A stretch of DNA of 64,000 nt from CAVSUR01 sp963731285 (lineage in GTDB: Bacteria > Actinomycetota > Actinomycetes > Streptosporangiales > Streptosporangiaceae): contig CAVSUR010000011.1 in NCBI GenBank assembly GCA_963731285.1, positions 248,001 through 312,000 of the forward strand. Direction: 5' to 3'. This document shows, in pieces, positions 48,105 to 56,868 of the stretch. The position numbers and the translations under genes are program-made. The notes below the pieces were generated by a model. That model worked only from the letters and a program-made list of their open reading frames with translations. It did no database searches and was not told where the DNA came from. How positions within the stretch are numbered: position 1 is the first letter of the stretch; each line of letters starts with the position of its first letter.

Positions 48105-49751
48105 AGCTGGCTCAGCGGGAACGGGGGCAGCAGCCGCAGGTCGGTGTTGCGGTCGGCGGGCAGCCCGGTGCCGCCGGTGTGGTGCGCGCCGCGCAGCGGG
48201 ATATTGGCGGCCAGCTCGCGGTGCAGCGATGCCAGCCCATCCGGGCTCGCCACCTCCGCAGGCACCGGCGGGGCGTGGTGGTCGGCCATCGTGCAGATGA
48301 TCGACAAATAGCCGCCGCGATCGACGAGCTCGACGATCCGGGTCTGGCACGGCCAGTCGATGACCGCGCAGGTGGTGACCTCCCAGAAGCCGCGCCGCGG
48401 GCGGCCAGGCGCCGGGCGCGGTCGCACCGTGTTGGCGTGGGTGTGCCCGTTCAGCCACAGCACGACGTTGCCGAACCGGTGCAGCAGGGCCAGCACGTCA
48501 TCGCGGCCGAGCAGCGGCTCGCCGCCTGGGTCCCGGTGCTGGGCGGTGGTGAGGGTGTCCAGGCCGTGGTGAGAAAAGAGGATCACCAGCCGGTCGTCGC
48601 GCCCGGTGCGCACCTCGCGTCCGGCCCGGTCGGTGTAGCCGGCGTGCACCTCGGCCAGCCGGTCCTCCAGCCAGCGGGCCTGGCCGGCGTCCAGGCAGCC
48701 GGCCGCGCCCGCCAGGCAGGTGGTGTCCAGCCCGATCAGCCGGGCGGCCGGGGTGTCGTGCACGTAGTAGGCGGTGCCGTCCTGCCGGTTCTGCGCGCTG
48801 AATCCGTGGCCGAGCGGCCGGGCGCCGGACCGGAAATGAGCCTCGATGAATTCGGCCCGGCTCACCGGACGGCGGGCGGGGTCGGGGGTGATCTGCCGGT
48901 CCGGGCCGGCCATGAATGCCTCGGGCTGGTCGGTGAACAGCGTGAGCGCCTTGTCGTGGTCGAACCCGGGCGGCAGCGCGACCGGCTTGCGGCCGCCGGC
49001 CAGCGCCTGCGCCAGGCCCGGCGTCTGCCGCCCCACCCCCTGGTTGAGAACCTCGTGATTGCCGAAGCAAGCCAGCCAGGGCATGTGCAGGCCCGCGGCG
49101 GTGAACGCGCGCATGGCACGGTCCAGCAGCCGCGGGTAATGCGGGAACCCGAACGCGCGGCGGAAGTAGTCGTGACCGCCCGGTCCGGGCCCGTCCGGTT
49201 TCCAGAAGATGTCATCCGGCCAGTCCGCCGACTGCACGCCGTGATACCCCGGATCGCCTGAGCCCGGATTTACCCGCCCGCCGTCGAGCAGCGCGAGGAA
49301 CGCCTGCACCTCGTTCCACTGCGCGTTGTCGATCGCGTCGCCGGTCGTCACGGCCAGCTGCGGCGCAATCCCGGTCACCGGGCCGCGGACCGCGTTGAGC
49401 GTGCGCACCGTCGCGTCGACGGCGTGCGCGGTCAGCGCCTCGTGCGGCCGCTGCACCGGCACGATCGCCGCGTACCGGGGGTCGGTGAAATAGCGGTTGA
49501 GGAACTCGAACCGGGCCGGGGACTGCACGTCCGCCAGCTGAAGGTCGGTGACGTGGGCCAGGCACAGCAGCGGCAGGCCGGCCGCCGGGGCCCGGCGAGC
49601 CTCCGCATCGGCCGGCCAGCTCGGCGCGCACCAGGTGCGGCTCGCCCGCGATGACCGTCACCGCGTGGTAGGCAGCCTCGGTTCCCCGGCGCAGCACCGG
49701 GCCCGGGCCGAGGCGCCGGTCGGTGGTGAGCGGGGGACGGCGCAGGCTCAT
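48101..49751 (-). CDS. Metallophosphoesterase, TIGR03767-like (one frameshift)
   Basis: About 549 aa. From ATG 49751 the protein reads GTEAAYHAVTVIAGEPHLVR then ELAG. At 49611-49617 one extra base shifts the frame, which resumes as LLCLAHVTDLQLADVQSPAR. Calcineurin-like motifs are TDLQL (Asp-x-Gln instead of Asp-x-His), TTGDAIDNAQ (GDxxD), CFGNHE, LFSHHGLD and NGHTHAN. No signal peptide is evident. It overlaps the ABC ATPase stop by 4 bp (ATGA), so it is the last gene of the importer operon. It likely cleaves a phosphoester brought in by that importer (inference). Confidence 0.87.
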
Positions 49752-50872
49752 ACCTCGCCCGGCGCCTGCCCGGCCAGGGCCTGAGCGTCGGCCGCTACCA
49801 GTACCGGATCGGGCCTGATGGACAGCGCTACCCGGCTGCCCGCCGTCAGTACGGCCGCCTCCGAGGTCGGCAGCTGCGCCATGATCGTGGCGTCACCCAG
49901 GTCGACGGTGATCCGGCTGGTGGCGCCCAGGAACGTGGTGGCGATCACGGTGCCGGCCAGCGGCCCGGCCCCGGCCGGGTCGTCCGGGGCCACCGTGACG
50001 GCCTCCGGGCGGATCAGCGCGGTCACCGGCCCGGGCGGCGTCGAGGCGTCCACCAGCGGCAGGTCACGGCCGCGGACCGTCACCGTCGACCCGCTGACCG
50101 TGCCGGCCAGCCGGTTGCTCAGGCCGACGAACTCGGCCACGAACGGGGTCGCCGGGCGCGAGTAGACCTCGGTGGGCGGGGCCAGCTGTTCCAGCCTGCC
50201 GTCCTTCATCACGCCGACCCGGTCGGCGATGGCCAGGGCCTCCTCCTGGTCGTGGGTCACGAACAGGGTGGTGATCCCCACCTCCAGCTGGATCCGGCGG
50301 ATCTGGTCCCGCAGCTGGGCCCGGACCTGGGCGTCCAGCGCCGACAGCGGCTCGTCGAGCAGCAGCACCTGCGGCTCGATGGCGAGGGCACGGGCCAGCG
50401 CGACGCGCTGCTGCTGGCCGCCGGACAGCTGATGCGGGTAGCGGCCGGCCTGCGCGGACAGGGCGACTAGCTCGAGCATCTCCAGTACCCGGCTGTCCCG
50501 CGCAGCTGAGTCGATCTTGCGCAGCCGCAGCCCGAATGCGACGTTCTGCCGCACGGTCATGTGCGGGAACAACGAGTAGGCCTGGAACACCATGCCCATG
50601 TCGCGCTTGCTGGCGCGCACGCGGGTCAGGTCCCGGCCGCCGACGGTGATCCGCCCGGCGTCGGCGTCCTCCAGCCCGCCCAGCAGCCGAAGGGTGGTGG
50701 TCTTGCCGCAGCCCGACGGCCCGAGCAGCGCGACCAGCTCCCCCGGCTGCATGGTCAGATCCAGCCCGTCCAGGGCTACCACCGGGCCGTATTCCCGGCG
50801 CAGCCCTTCCATCCGGACCTCGACCGCGGTCCGGGTGTGGCCGTCGTGCGCGGTGGTGGCTGGCGATGTCAC
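49748..50872 (-). CDS. ABC importer ATPase (spermidine/iron/phosphonate type)
   Basis: A 374-aa ATP-binding subunit. It has Walker A LLGPSGCGKTTTLRLLGG, Q-loop FQAYSLFPHMTV, signature QLSGGQQQRVALARAL, Walker B VLLLDEPLSALDA and H-loop FVTHDQEEAL. A C-terminal TOBE-like domain follows (FLGATSRITVDLG; RVALSIRPDPVLV). It is closest in layout to PotA/FbpC/PhnT. GTG 50872 is preceded by GAGG. It follows two permeases and is coupled to the metallophosphoesterase by a 4-bp overlap. Confidence 0.94.
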   Translation of the reverse strand: MTSPATTAHDGHTRTAVEVRMEGLRREYGPVVALDGLDLTMQPGELVALLGPSGCGKTTTLRLLGGLEDADAGRITVGGRDLTRVRASKRDMGMVFQAYSLFPHMTVRQNVAFGLRLRKIDSAARDSRVLEMLELVALSAQAGRYPHQLSGGQQQRVALARALAIEPQVLLLDEPLSALDAQVRAQLRDQIRRIQLEVGITTLFVTHDQEEALAIADRVGVMKDGRLEQLAPPTEVYSRPATPFVAEFVGLSNRLAGTVSGSTVTVRGRDLPLVDASTPPGPVTALIRPEAVTVAPDDPAGAGPLAGTVIATTFLGATSRITVDLGDATIMAQLPTSEAAVLTAGSRVALSIRPDPVLVAADAQALAGQAPGEV

Positions 50873-50875
50873 GGG

Positions 50876-51731
50876 TTACCTCATCCCCCGGCGGCGGCGG
50901 CGGCGCCGCGGCGTACGACAGGATCAGCAGCAGCGCGAAAGCGAACAACAGCGCGGCCAGCGAGGTGGAGAACAGCACGCCGGCGTTGGTGGTGGCCCGG
51001 CTGATGTTGAACAGCGCGACCGGCAGGGTGGTGTAATTCAAGATCTCGGCGAGGGTGAACTCGCCGAGCACCAGGGCTGAGCTCAGCAGCATCGCGTTCA
51101 GGATCGCCTGGCTCATGTTGGGCACGATCACCCGGAACATCACCGTGAGCCAGCTGGCGCCGAGACTGCGCGCGGCCTCGGACAAGGTGGTGACGTCAAT
51201 CGCGCCAATCCCCACCGACAGGGCCCGGTAGGCGTAGGGCAGCTCGAGGACGATATACGCCCAGAACAGCATCAGCGGGGAGATGTTGTAGTGCTCGATC
51301 CGGTTGTAGATCGGGCCGAGGCCGACCACCAGCACGATGGCGGGGATGGTGAGCGGCAGCACGCAGAGGAACTCCAGCACCCGGCTGAAGCCCGGTACCC
51401 GCAGCCGCACCCAGATCATCGTCGGCAGCAGCAGCAGCAGCACGCCCGCGCAGGTGAGGGCGGCCAGCTCCAGCTGGATGGCGATCGCGCCGGGCAGGCC
51501 GGGGTAGGAAGCGATCTGACGCCAGGGGATCAGCGACCAGGTGCCGAGCTTGCTACCCTCCAGTGAGTACCGCAGCGTCGCCAGCAGCGGCGCCAGGAAG
51601 AATAGGGTAAAGACGGTGAAGACAACATAACGGAAGGCGTTCAGCCGCCTGCGGCGGCCGACTTGCAGGCCGCGCCGGCCCGGTGCCGGAGCAGCCAGCG
51701 GCGCCTCGCCGAGGGAGGTTATCGCAGCCAT
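50876..51731 (-). CDS. ABC importer permease 2 (3' frameshift)
   Basis: A PotC-type inner-membrane permease: first helix YVVFTVFTLFFLAPLLATL, then LELAALTCAGVLLLLLPTMI and FLCVLPLTIPAIVLVVGLG. The cytosolic EAA loop is TLSEAARSLGASWLTVMFRV, followed by VIVPNMSQAILNAMLLSSA. The unbroken frame runs about 800 nt into the ATPase gene. A one-base change near 50907-50916 instead gives an Arg-rich cytosolic tail (RRRRRRRGMR) and TAA at 50876, just before the ATPase start. ATG 51731 overlaps permease 1 by 13 bp. Confidence 0.9.
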
Positions 51732-52588
51732 CGCGCCGCCCTCCGCTGCAGCAGCGCGTACCCGGTCATCACGATCGCCACCAGGACCACCATGCCGAGG
51801 GCCAGCACGTCGGCCGCGTTGACGTTGCTCAGCCCGACCTCGCTGTTGATCGCGATGTAAATCTCCTGCGGCACGGTGTAGGCGATCTGGTCTTCCCAGG
51901 CGAAGATCGTCGCGTAAGCCGACAGCGCGTTGGCGAACAGCAGCAGCAGCGCGCCGAGGAACGCCGGCGTCAGCAGCGGGACGCCGACATGCCGCCAGTA
52001 CTGCCAGGTCGAGCCGCCGAGGCTCTCCGAAGCCTCCCGCCACTGCACCTTCAGCCCGTCGATCGCCGGCAGGAAGACCAGCACCATCAACGGGATCTGG
52101 AAGTAGGCGTAGATGAGCAAGATGCCCTGCGGGAAGTCGAAGTACCAGCTGGCGTGCACCAGCAGCCCGGCCGGCCCGATCAGCGCCTGGAAGGCGAAGG
52201 CCAGAGTGACCCCGCCGACCTGGGCCAGCACGCCCGACCCGGCCAGGTACAGGCGCCGCACCGCGCCGTCGGGATTCCCGGACGCCACCGCGTAGGCCAG
52301 GATTGCGCCGAGCACCGCCCCGATGGCCGCCGAGGCGACCGATAGCTCGATCGAGCCGGTGAAGTAGCTGCGCACGGTGGGGTTGCCGAGCACCCTGACA
52401 CTGGACGGCGCGAAGCCGCCGGCCGGATTGCGGAGCGCGTTCCAGACGACGATTCCGGTCGGCAGCAGCAAGAACACCGCCGTGTAGGCGAGAAACGGCA
52501 CGGTGCCGAGCCAGGCTGTCGGCAGGCGCCGGCGCCCGGCCCGTACGGGCCGGGCGCCGGTCGCGGTGGTCGCAGCGGCGACAGCCAC
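51719..52588 (-). CDS. ABC importer permease 1
   Basis: A 289-aa PotB-type permease: LGTVPFLAYTAVFLLLPTGI, LSVASAAIGAVLGAILAYAV, the EAA loop WREASESLGGSTWQYWRHVG, then LGALLLLFANALSAYATIFA and the final helix ALGMVVLVAIVMTGYALLQ. It starts 10 bp after the binding-protein stop and overlaps permease 2 by 13 bp, as expected for a stoichiometric heterodimer. Confidence 0.94.
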   Translation of the reverse strand: MAVAAATTATGARPVRAGRRRLPTAWLGTVPFLAYTAVFLLLPTGIVVWNALRNPAGGFAPSSVRVLGNPTVRSYFTGSIELSVASAAIGAVLGAILAYAVASGNPDGAVRRLYLAGSGVLAQVGGVTLAFAFQALIGPAGLLVHASWYFDFPQGILLIYAYFQIPLMVLVFLPAIDGLKVQWREASESLGGSTWQYWRHVGVPLLTPAFLGALLLLFANALSAYATIFAWEDQIAYTVPQEIYIAINSEVGLSNVNAADVLALGMVVLVAIVMTGYALLQRRAARWLR

Positions 52589-52598
52589 GCTGGCCTCG

Positions 52599-53717
52599 CT
52601 ACTTGACGGCGGCGGCCCAGTTCGACGCCAGGTAAGTGGCGGCGTTCGTGGCCTGGGTGGCGGTCAGGAACACCGGCTTGCCTATGACCGGGGGCAGGGC
52701 CGCGGCCGCGGTCTTGTCGAGCGAGCCGTTAGAGGTCATGGCCGTTTCCTCGACCGGCCGGGCACCCCCCTTCAGCCACAGGTTCTGGCCGCCGGCTGCG
52801 GCCTGCGAGTACAGGAACTCCTCCCACAGCCGGGCCGCGGCCGGATCGGGCGCGTTCTTGTTGATGGCCTGGGCGTAGTAGCCGGCCAGGGTGGCGTTCG
52901 AGGGGACGAACACCTTCCAGTTCGAGCCCTGCCCGACCACGGCCGCGGTGTTGAGGTAGTCCCAGTTGAGCACGACCGGGGTGGTGCCGGCCTTGATCGT
53001 CGCGGCGCTGGCCTGCACCGGGTTGAAGTTGCCGGCCTGCTTGAGCTTGTGGAAGAACGCGACGCCCGTGGCGATGCTGTTCGGCGAGCCGCCTTGCGCG
53101 AGGTTGACCATCATCACGCCGTTCAGCGCGGCGTTGGCCTGCGTCGGGTTGCCATTCAGCGCGACGGCGTTGTGGAACTTCGGCCCGAGCAGCTGGCTGA
53201 CCGAAGTGATCGTGCCGAACTTCTTGGCGTCGTAGCCGATTGACATGTAGCCGCCGTAGTCCTGGGTCCACAGGCCGCTCGGCTCCTTCTGCGCGGCCGG
53301 AATTGAACTCCAGGAACTCACCTTGTACGGCGCGAAGAGTTTCGTGCTGACCAGGGCGACGGCCATTCCGACGTCCAGTACATCGGGCGCCTTGGAGGTG
53401 CCGTTCTGGGACTTCACCGCGTTGACTTCATCCTGGCTGCTGCCGTTCGGATTGGCCGAGTTAACGGTGATCCCGTATTTCTGCTGGAATGCCTTGATGA
53501 TGTTTCCGTAGTTGGCCCACGTCGGCGGCAGCGCGATGACGTTAAGCTTGCCTTCCGCCTTGGCCGCCTTGACCAGCGCGGTCATCCCGCCGCCGCTCGC
53601 GGCCGAGGTCGCCGTCGACCATTTGGTGCCGGAACTCGACGTCCCGCCCGAACAGCCGGTCGCCAGCAGCGCGAGGGCCGAGACCCCGGCCAGCGCAAAT
53701 CGATAGGGCGTTCTCAC
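52599..53717 (-). CDS. ABC importer substrate-binding lipoprotein (PotD/AfuA-like)
   Basis: A 372-aa extracellular solute-binding protein. The signal peptide with lipobox is MRTPYRFALAGVSALALLAT then GC. The fold resembles family 1/PotD-type binders: LVKAAKAEGKLNVIALPPTW, IIKAFQQKYGITVNSANPNG, APDVLDVGMAV, LLGPKFHNAVALNGNPTQAN and NAPDPAAARLWEEFLYS. GTG 53717 has AGGAGG 7-8 nt upstream. It is the first gene of the importer operon, downstream of a LacI-type regulator. Phosphonate, polyamine or phosphoester ligands are possible; the ligand cannot be read from sequence. Confidence 0.93.
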   Translation of the reverse strand: MRTPYRFALAGVSALALLATGCSGGTSSSGTKWSTATSAASGGGMTALVKAAKAEGKLNVIALPPTWANYGNIIKAFQQKYGITVNSANPNGSSQDEVNAVKSQNGTSKAPDVLDVGMAVALVSTKLFAPYKVSSWSSIPAAQKEPSGLWTQDYGGYMSIGYDAKKFGTITSVSQLLGPKFHNAVALNGNPTQANAALNGVMMVNLAQGGSPNSIATGVAFFHKLKQAGNFNPVQASAATIKAGTTPVVLNWDYLNTAAVVGQGSNWKVFVPSNATLAGYYAQAINKNAPDPAAARLWEEFLYSQAAAGGQNLWLKGGARPVEETAMTSNGSLDKTAAAALPPVIGKPVFLTATQATNAATYLASNWAAAVK

Positions 53718-54031
53718 CCGAATGCCTCCTGTCAGCGTCCCATCCTAATCGCGACCGCCAGATTGGCCGCGGCACAGTAATGCCAGAGGTCAGCGATCCC
53801 TCCCCCGCCAAACCGCATTAGGCAGGTAACGCCTAAATCGTTTAGCATCGGTATGCTCGCCTACCCGCCGCGCGGGTGTCAAGGGACGTTACACAGTTGA
53901 AGCTGCCGTCCACCCGACGTTCACCTCGGCAGGTGAGCGAGCCGGATCGACGCCGACAGCGGCGGCGAGGCCACTCGCGCACCGGCATGTGCGCAACCCC
54001 CGGCCGTCCGGATCGCCGGGCCGCCACTGCG
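53718..54031. other. Regulatory intergenic region lacI-binding protein
   Basis: No gene is visible. It is less GC-rich than its surroundings, particularly at 53750-53900, and contains two overlapping palindromes (53818-53845), about 100-130 bp before the binding-protein start. It is therefore the likely promoter region of the importer operon. Confidence 0.6.
53818..53845. promoter_or_regulatory. Overlapping inverted repeats, candidate LacI-family operator
   Basis: TTAGGC-AGGTAAC-GCCTAA (53818-53836) overlaps CTAAA-TCG-TTTAG (53833-53845). Both are perfect in their arms and lie between the LacI-type regulator gene and the operon it probably controls. Confidence 0.5.
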
Positions 54032-55054
54032 TTAGCGCCAGCCCGGCGGGGCCTGCAGCGAGGCGCGCTCTATCAGCTCGACCGGGGCCTGGTAGTCATC
54101 CCGCGGACCCTGCTCGAGCAGTTGCAGCATCAGCGCCTCGCCCATGGCCTGTTGATCGACCCGGATGGTGGCCAGCGGCGGGGCCAGCAGCTCGGAGGTG
54201 GGCAGGTCGTCGTGACCGACGACCGAGACGCCCCGGCCGACGCCGATGCCCAGCTCGCGCGCGGCCTTGTAGATGCCGTGCGCGGTGTAGTCGGAGTTCG
54301 TGATGACCGCGGTCGGGGCGCCCGGGCCGGACAGTAGCCGCGCTGCCGTCTGCTGCACATCGGCGATCGTCAGCGGCGAGTTCATGACACAGGGCTCGAT
54401 GGCCAGCTCGGCGGCCAGCCGGAGGAAGTGGTGCAGCCGGTCCGGATCGGCCATCAGCGACGGCGGCGCCACCAGCAGCGCCACCCGGCGATGGCCGAGC
54501 GCGGCCAGCCGCTGCATCGGCAGCTCGACCGCCGCCGTGTTGTCTGGGCTGACCCGGACGACGCCCGGCACGCCGGCCACCGCGGCGTTCAGCGCCGCCA
54601 CCGGCACGCCGGGCCGCAGCTGCTGCCACAGCCGGATCGACTCCCCGGCCCCGACCGGCGCGATGGCCAGCCCGGCGACCCGCTGCCCGGCCAGCTCCTG
54701 CACGTGCCGCCGTTCGTCCTCAACCGAGTAGCGCGAGTCCAGCACCACCAGCGCGGCGCCGGCCTGCGCCGCGACCTGCTGGGCGCCGCTCAGCACTCCG
54801 AGGAAGAACGGATTGGCGAAGTTGCGCACCACGAAGCCGTAGGTGGTGGTGGTGCCCCGGCGCAGCGCCCGGGCTTGCGGGTTCGCGTGGTACCCGAGCT
54901 TGCTCGCCTCCGCGAGGACCCGGACCCTGGTGTCCTCGGCCACGCCCGGCCGTGCGTTGATGGCCAGGCTTGCGGTCGCTACCGACACGCCGGCCAGCCG
55001 GGCGACGTCACGGATACCGGGCGGCCGGCCGGTCGCGCCTGGCTCCGTACTCAT
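54032..55054 (-). CDS. LacI-family transcriptional regulator
   Basis: A 340-aa repressor. The N-terminal HTH and hinge are IRDVARLAGVSVATASLAIN, then LGYHANPQARALRRGTT. The periplasmic-binding-protein-like sensor domain contains YGFVVRNFANPFFLGVLSGA, LVVLDSRYSVEDE, VVRVSPDNTAAVELPMQRLA, AVITNSDYTAHGIYKAA, VSVVGHDDLP and PPLATIRVDQQAMGEALM. ATG 55054 has GGGGGA just upstream; the longer frame to 55147 is not conserved in character. It is tandem and upstream of the importer operon, so it probably represses it in response to the imported compound. Confidence 0.93.
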   Translation of the reverse strand: MSTEPGATGRPPGIRDVARLAGVSVATASLAINARPGVAEDTRVRVLAEASKLGYHANPQARALRRGTTTTYGFVVRNFANPFFLGVLSGAQQVAAQAGAALVVLDSRYSVEDERRHVQELAGQRVAGLAIAPVGAGESIRLWQQLRPGVPVAALNAAVAGVPGVVRVSPDNTAAVELPMQRLAALGHRRVALLVAPPSLMADPDRLHHFLRLAAELAIEPCVMNSPLTIADVQQTAARLLSGPGAPTAVITNSDYTAHGIYKAARELGIGVGRGVSVVGHDDLPTSELLAPPLATIRVDQQAMGEALMLQLLEQGPRDDYQAPVELIERASLQAPPGWR

Positions 55055-55681
55055 TGATCCCCCTGCCGCCTGGAGCCTGCTCAGCCTTCGGGCCGGCCTT
55101 CGGCAGCCGCCGCGGCGCCTGCGCGGCACCGACGACTCACCTTGCATGAGTCGCCGCGTCGGGGCAAGTCCCCGTGGTCACGGCCGGGCGCGCGCGGCAA
55201 GAGTTTGCCGCCCGGCCCAGCGCGATTCACCTGCGCGCTGAAATCCGGCCATGACGCGGCCAGCTGCTGGCCAGCTTTCCCGGCCCGATGCGCTCGTCGC
55301 GGCCTGACCTGCCGCGCCCAGAAACTGCGTTGCGGTCAGGCCGGCACCTACGGCTGCGCTGGCGGGCGTGCCCGGTCGCGCTCGGGGCGCTGGATGACCT
55401 GCTCGATACGGCTCAGGCCGTGACCCCGACCCTGCTCGGCGTGGGCGTCGACCCGGCCGACCTGCCCGCGGGCAGGCTGGCAGCCGGGCCGGGGCTGGTT
55501 GATGGCCGGACGGCGAGGCGGGCCGCGGCGCTTCACCTCCCACGGAGGCTGAGAACCTGCGCCACACCTCCCGGGGGGCGGGCGGCGCCCGGGCGTCCCG
55601 GGCATATCCGGCCTTCAGCGTGACCCGAGCGCCGGCTCGGCCTACGCTGAATGGGACCGCCAGCCCGCACACGGAGGCCAT
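55055..55681. other. 627-bp gap between divergent lacI and ppgK
   Basis: It contains no recognised gene. A plus-strand frame 55288-55623 has coding-like third-position GC in its middle (LDDLLDTAQAVTPTLLGVGV, DPADLPAGRLAAGPGLVDG) but no ribosome-binding site and no known family. It may be a remnant or an unknown small protein. The rest should hold the two divergent promoters, which I could not pick out. Confidence 0.35.
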
Positions 55682-56470
55682 ATGACGCAGGTACTGGGCA
55701 TCGACATCGGCGGCTCGGGTATCAAGGCGGCACCGGTCGACGTGACGGCCGGGACCCTGGGCGCCGAGCGGGTGAAGCTCGCCACCCCCCAGCCGTCGAG
55801 GCCCGACGCCGTGGCCGACGTCGTCAAGCAGCTGGTGACGGCCTTCCAGTGGACCGGCCCGGTGGGCATCACGTTCCCCGGCGTGGTGGTGGACGGCGAG
55901 GTCAGGACCGCCGCGAATGTGGACAAGGAGTGGATCGGCACCGACGCGAGCGCGCTGTTCGGCGCCGCCGCGGGCGGGGCAGTCACCGTGCTGAATGACG
56001 CGGACGCGGCCGGCCTGGCCGAGATGAGATTCGGCGCGGGCGCAGGCCAGTTCGGCACCGTGCTGATGCTGACGCTCGGCACCGGCATCGGCAGCGCGCT
56101 GTTCTCCGGCGGAGTGCTGGTGCCGAACACCGAGTTCGGGCACATCGAGATCAAAGGCCGCGAGGCCGAGAAGCGGGCTTCCGAGCACGCCCGCGAGGAG
56201 CACGACCTCAGCTGGGGCAAATGGGCCGGGCGGATCGACGAGTACCTGGCGCACATGGAGATGCTGCTGTCCCCGAGCCTGATCATCATCGGCGGCGGGG
56301 TGAGCAGGAAGTCGGACAAGTTCCTTCCCCTGCTGACCGGCCTGCGCGCCCAGGTGGTGCCGGCCACGCTGCACAACGACGCGGGCATCGTCGGCGCCGC
56401 CATGGCGGTAACCGAGCTGCCGGGCCGGCCGCCCGCGCCCGGGGCAGCCGCTCAGCCGACCGCCCGGTAG
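55682..56470 (+). CDS. ppgK: Polyphosphate glucokinase (ROK family)
   Basis: A 262-aa kinase phosphorylating glucose with polyphosphate or ATP, typical of actinobacteria. ROK motifs are LGIDIGGSGIKAAPVD (phosphate loop), VGITFPGVVVDGEV, LNDADAAGLAEM (catalytic Asp106) and LTLGTGIGSALFSGG, followed by FGHIEIKGREAEKRASEHAR and LIIIGGGVSRKSDKFLPLL. GGAGG lies 6 nt before ATG 55682. It overlaps the convergent RidA gene by 19 bp. A monocistronic gene. Confidence 0.95.
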   Translation: MTQVLGIDIGGSGIKAAPVDVTAGTLGAERVKLATPQPSRPDAVADVVKQLVTAFQWTGPVGITFPGVVVDGEVRTAANVDKEWIGTDASALFGAAAGGAVTVLNDADAAGLAEMRFGAGAGQFGTVLMLTLGTGIGSALFSGGVLVPNTEFGHIEIKGREAEKRASEHAREEHDLSWGKWAGRIDEYLAHMEMLLSPSLIIIGGGVSRKSDKFLPLLTGLRAQVVPATLHNDAGIVGAAMAVTELPGRPPAPGAAAQPTAR

Positions 56471-56868
56471 GCGACGGCCTCGACCTCCACCAGCATCCTG
56501 GCGTCGATCAGGCCGGATACTTCCAGCATCGAGGTGGCCGGGGGCGCGGCGCCGAACGCCTCGGCGTGCGCACGGCCGTATTCCTGCCAGCGGCTGATGT
56601 CGGTCACGAACAGCCGGGTGCGGACCACGTCGGCCAGCCCTGCCCCGAGCTGCTCCAGCGCGGTGGCGGCGTTCGCGATCGCCTGCGCCGTTTGAGCGTA
56701 GGCATCCCCGGGATGGACCGGCACGCCGTCGCGCACGGAGGTGCAGCCGGACACGAAGACGAAATCCCCCGCGGCCACCGCCCGGCTGTAGCCGACGACG
56801 GGCTCCCACGACGTTCCGGACGACACCCTGCGGACCTCGGGGCGCGGCCCTGGCGATCCAGGGCTCAC
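56452..56868 (-). CDS. RidA/YjgF-family protein
   Basis: A 138-aa enamine/imine deaminase-like protein: PVVGYSRAVAAGDFVFVSG, GDAYAQTAQAIANAATALEQ, LADVVRTRLFVTDISRW and PPATSMLEVSGLIDARMLVE, with the conserved trimer-interface EVEA. In the usual RidA active-site position (Arg in R-x-x-x-x-D), Arg of VVRTRLFVTD is present. GTG 56868 overlaps the true end of the DUF2567 gene (GTGA), so it is co-translated with that gene, and it overlaps ppgK convergently. Confidence 0.92.
   Translation of the reverse strand: MSPGSPGPRPEVRRVSSGTSWEPVVGYSRAVAAGDFVFVSGCTSVRDGVPVHPGDAYAQTAQAIANAATALEQLGAGLADVVRTRLFVTDISRWQEYGRAHAEAFGAAPPATSMLEVSGLIDARMLVEVEAVAYRAVG

Noticed and set aside
50064..50875. Extension of permease 2 by ~270 codons into the ATPase gene
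   Set aside because: The extra sequence is Arg/Gly-rich and out of frame with a clearly coding ATPase; a one-base correction gives a normal stop at 50876.
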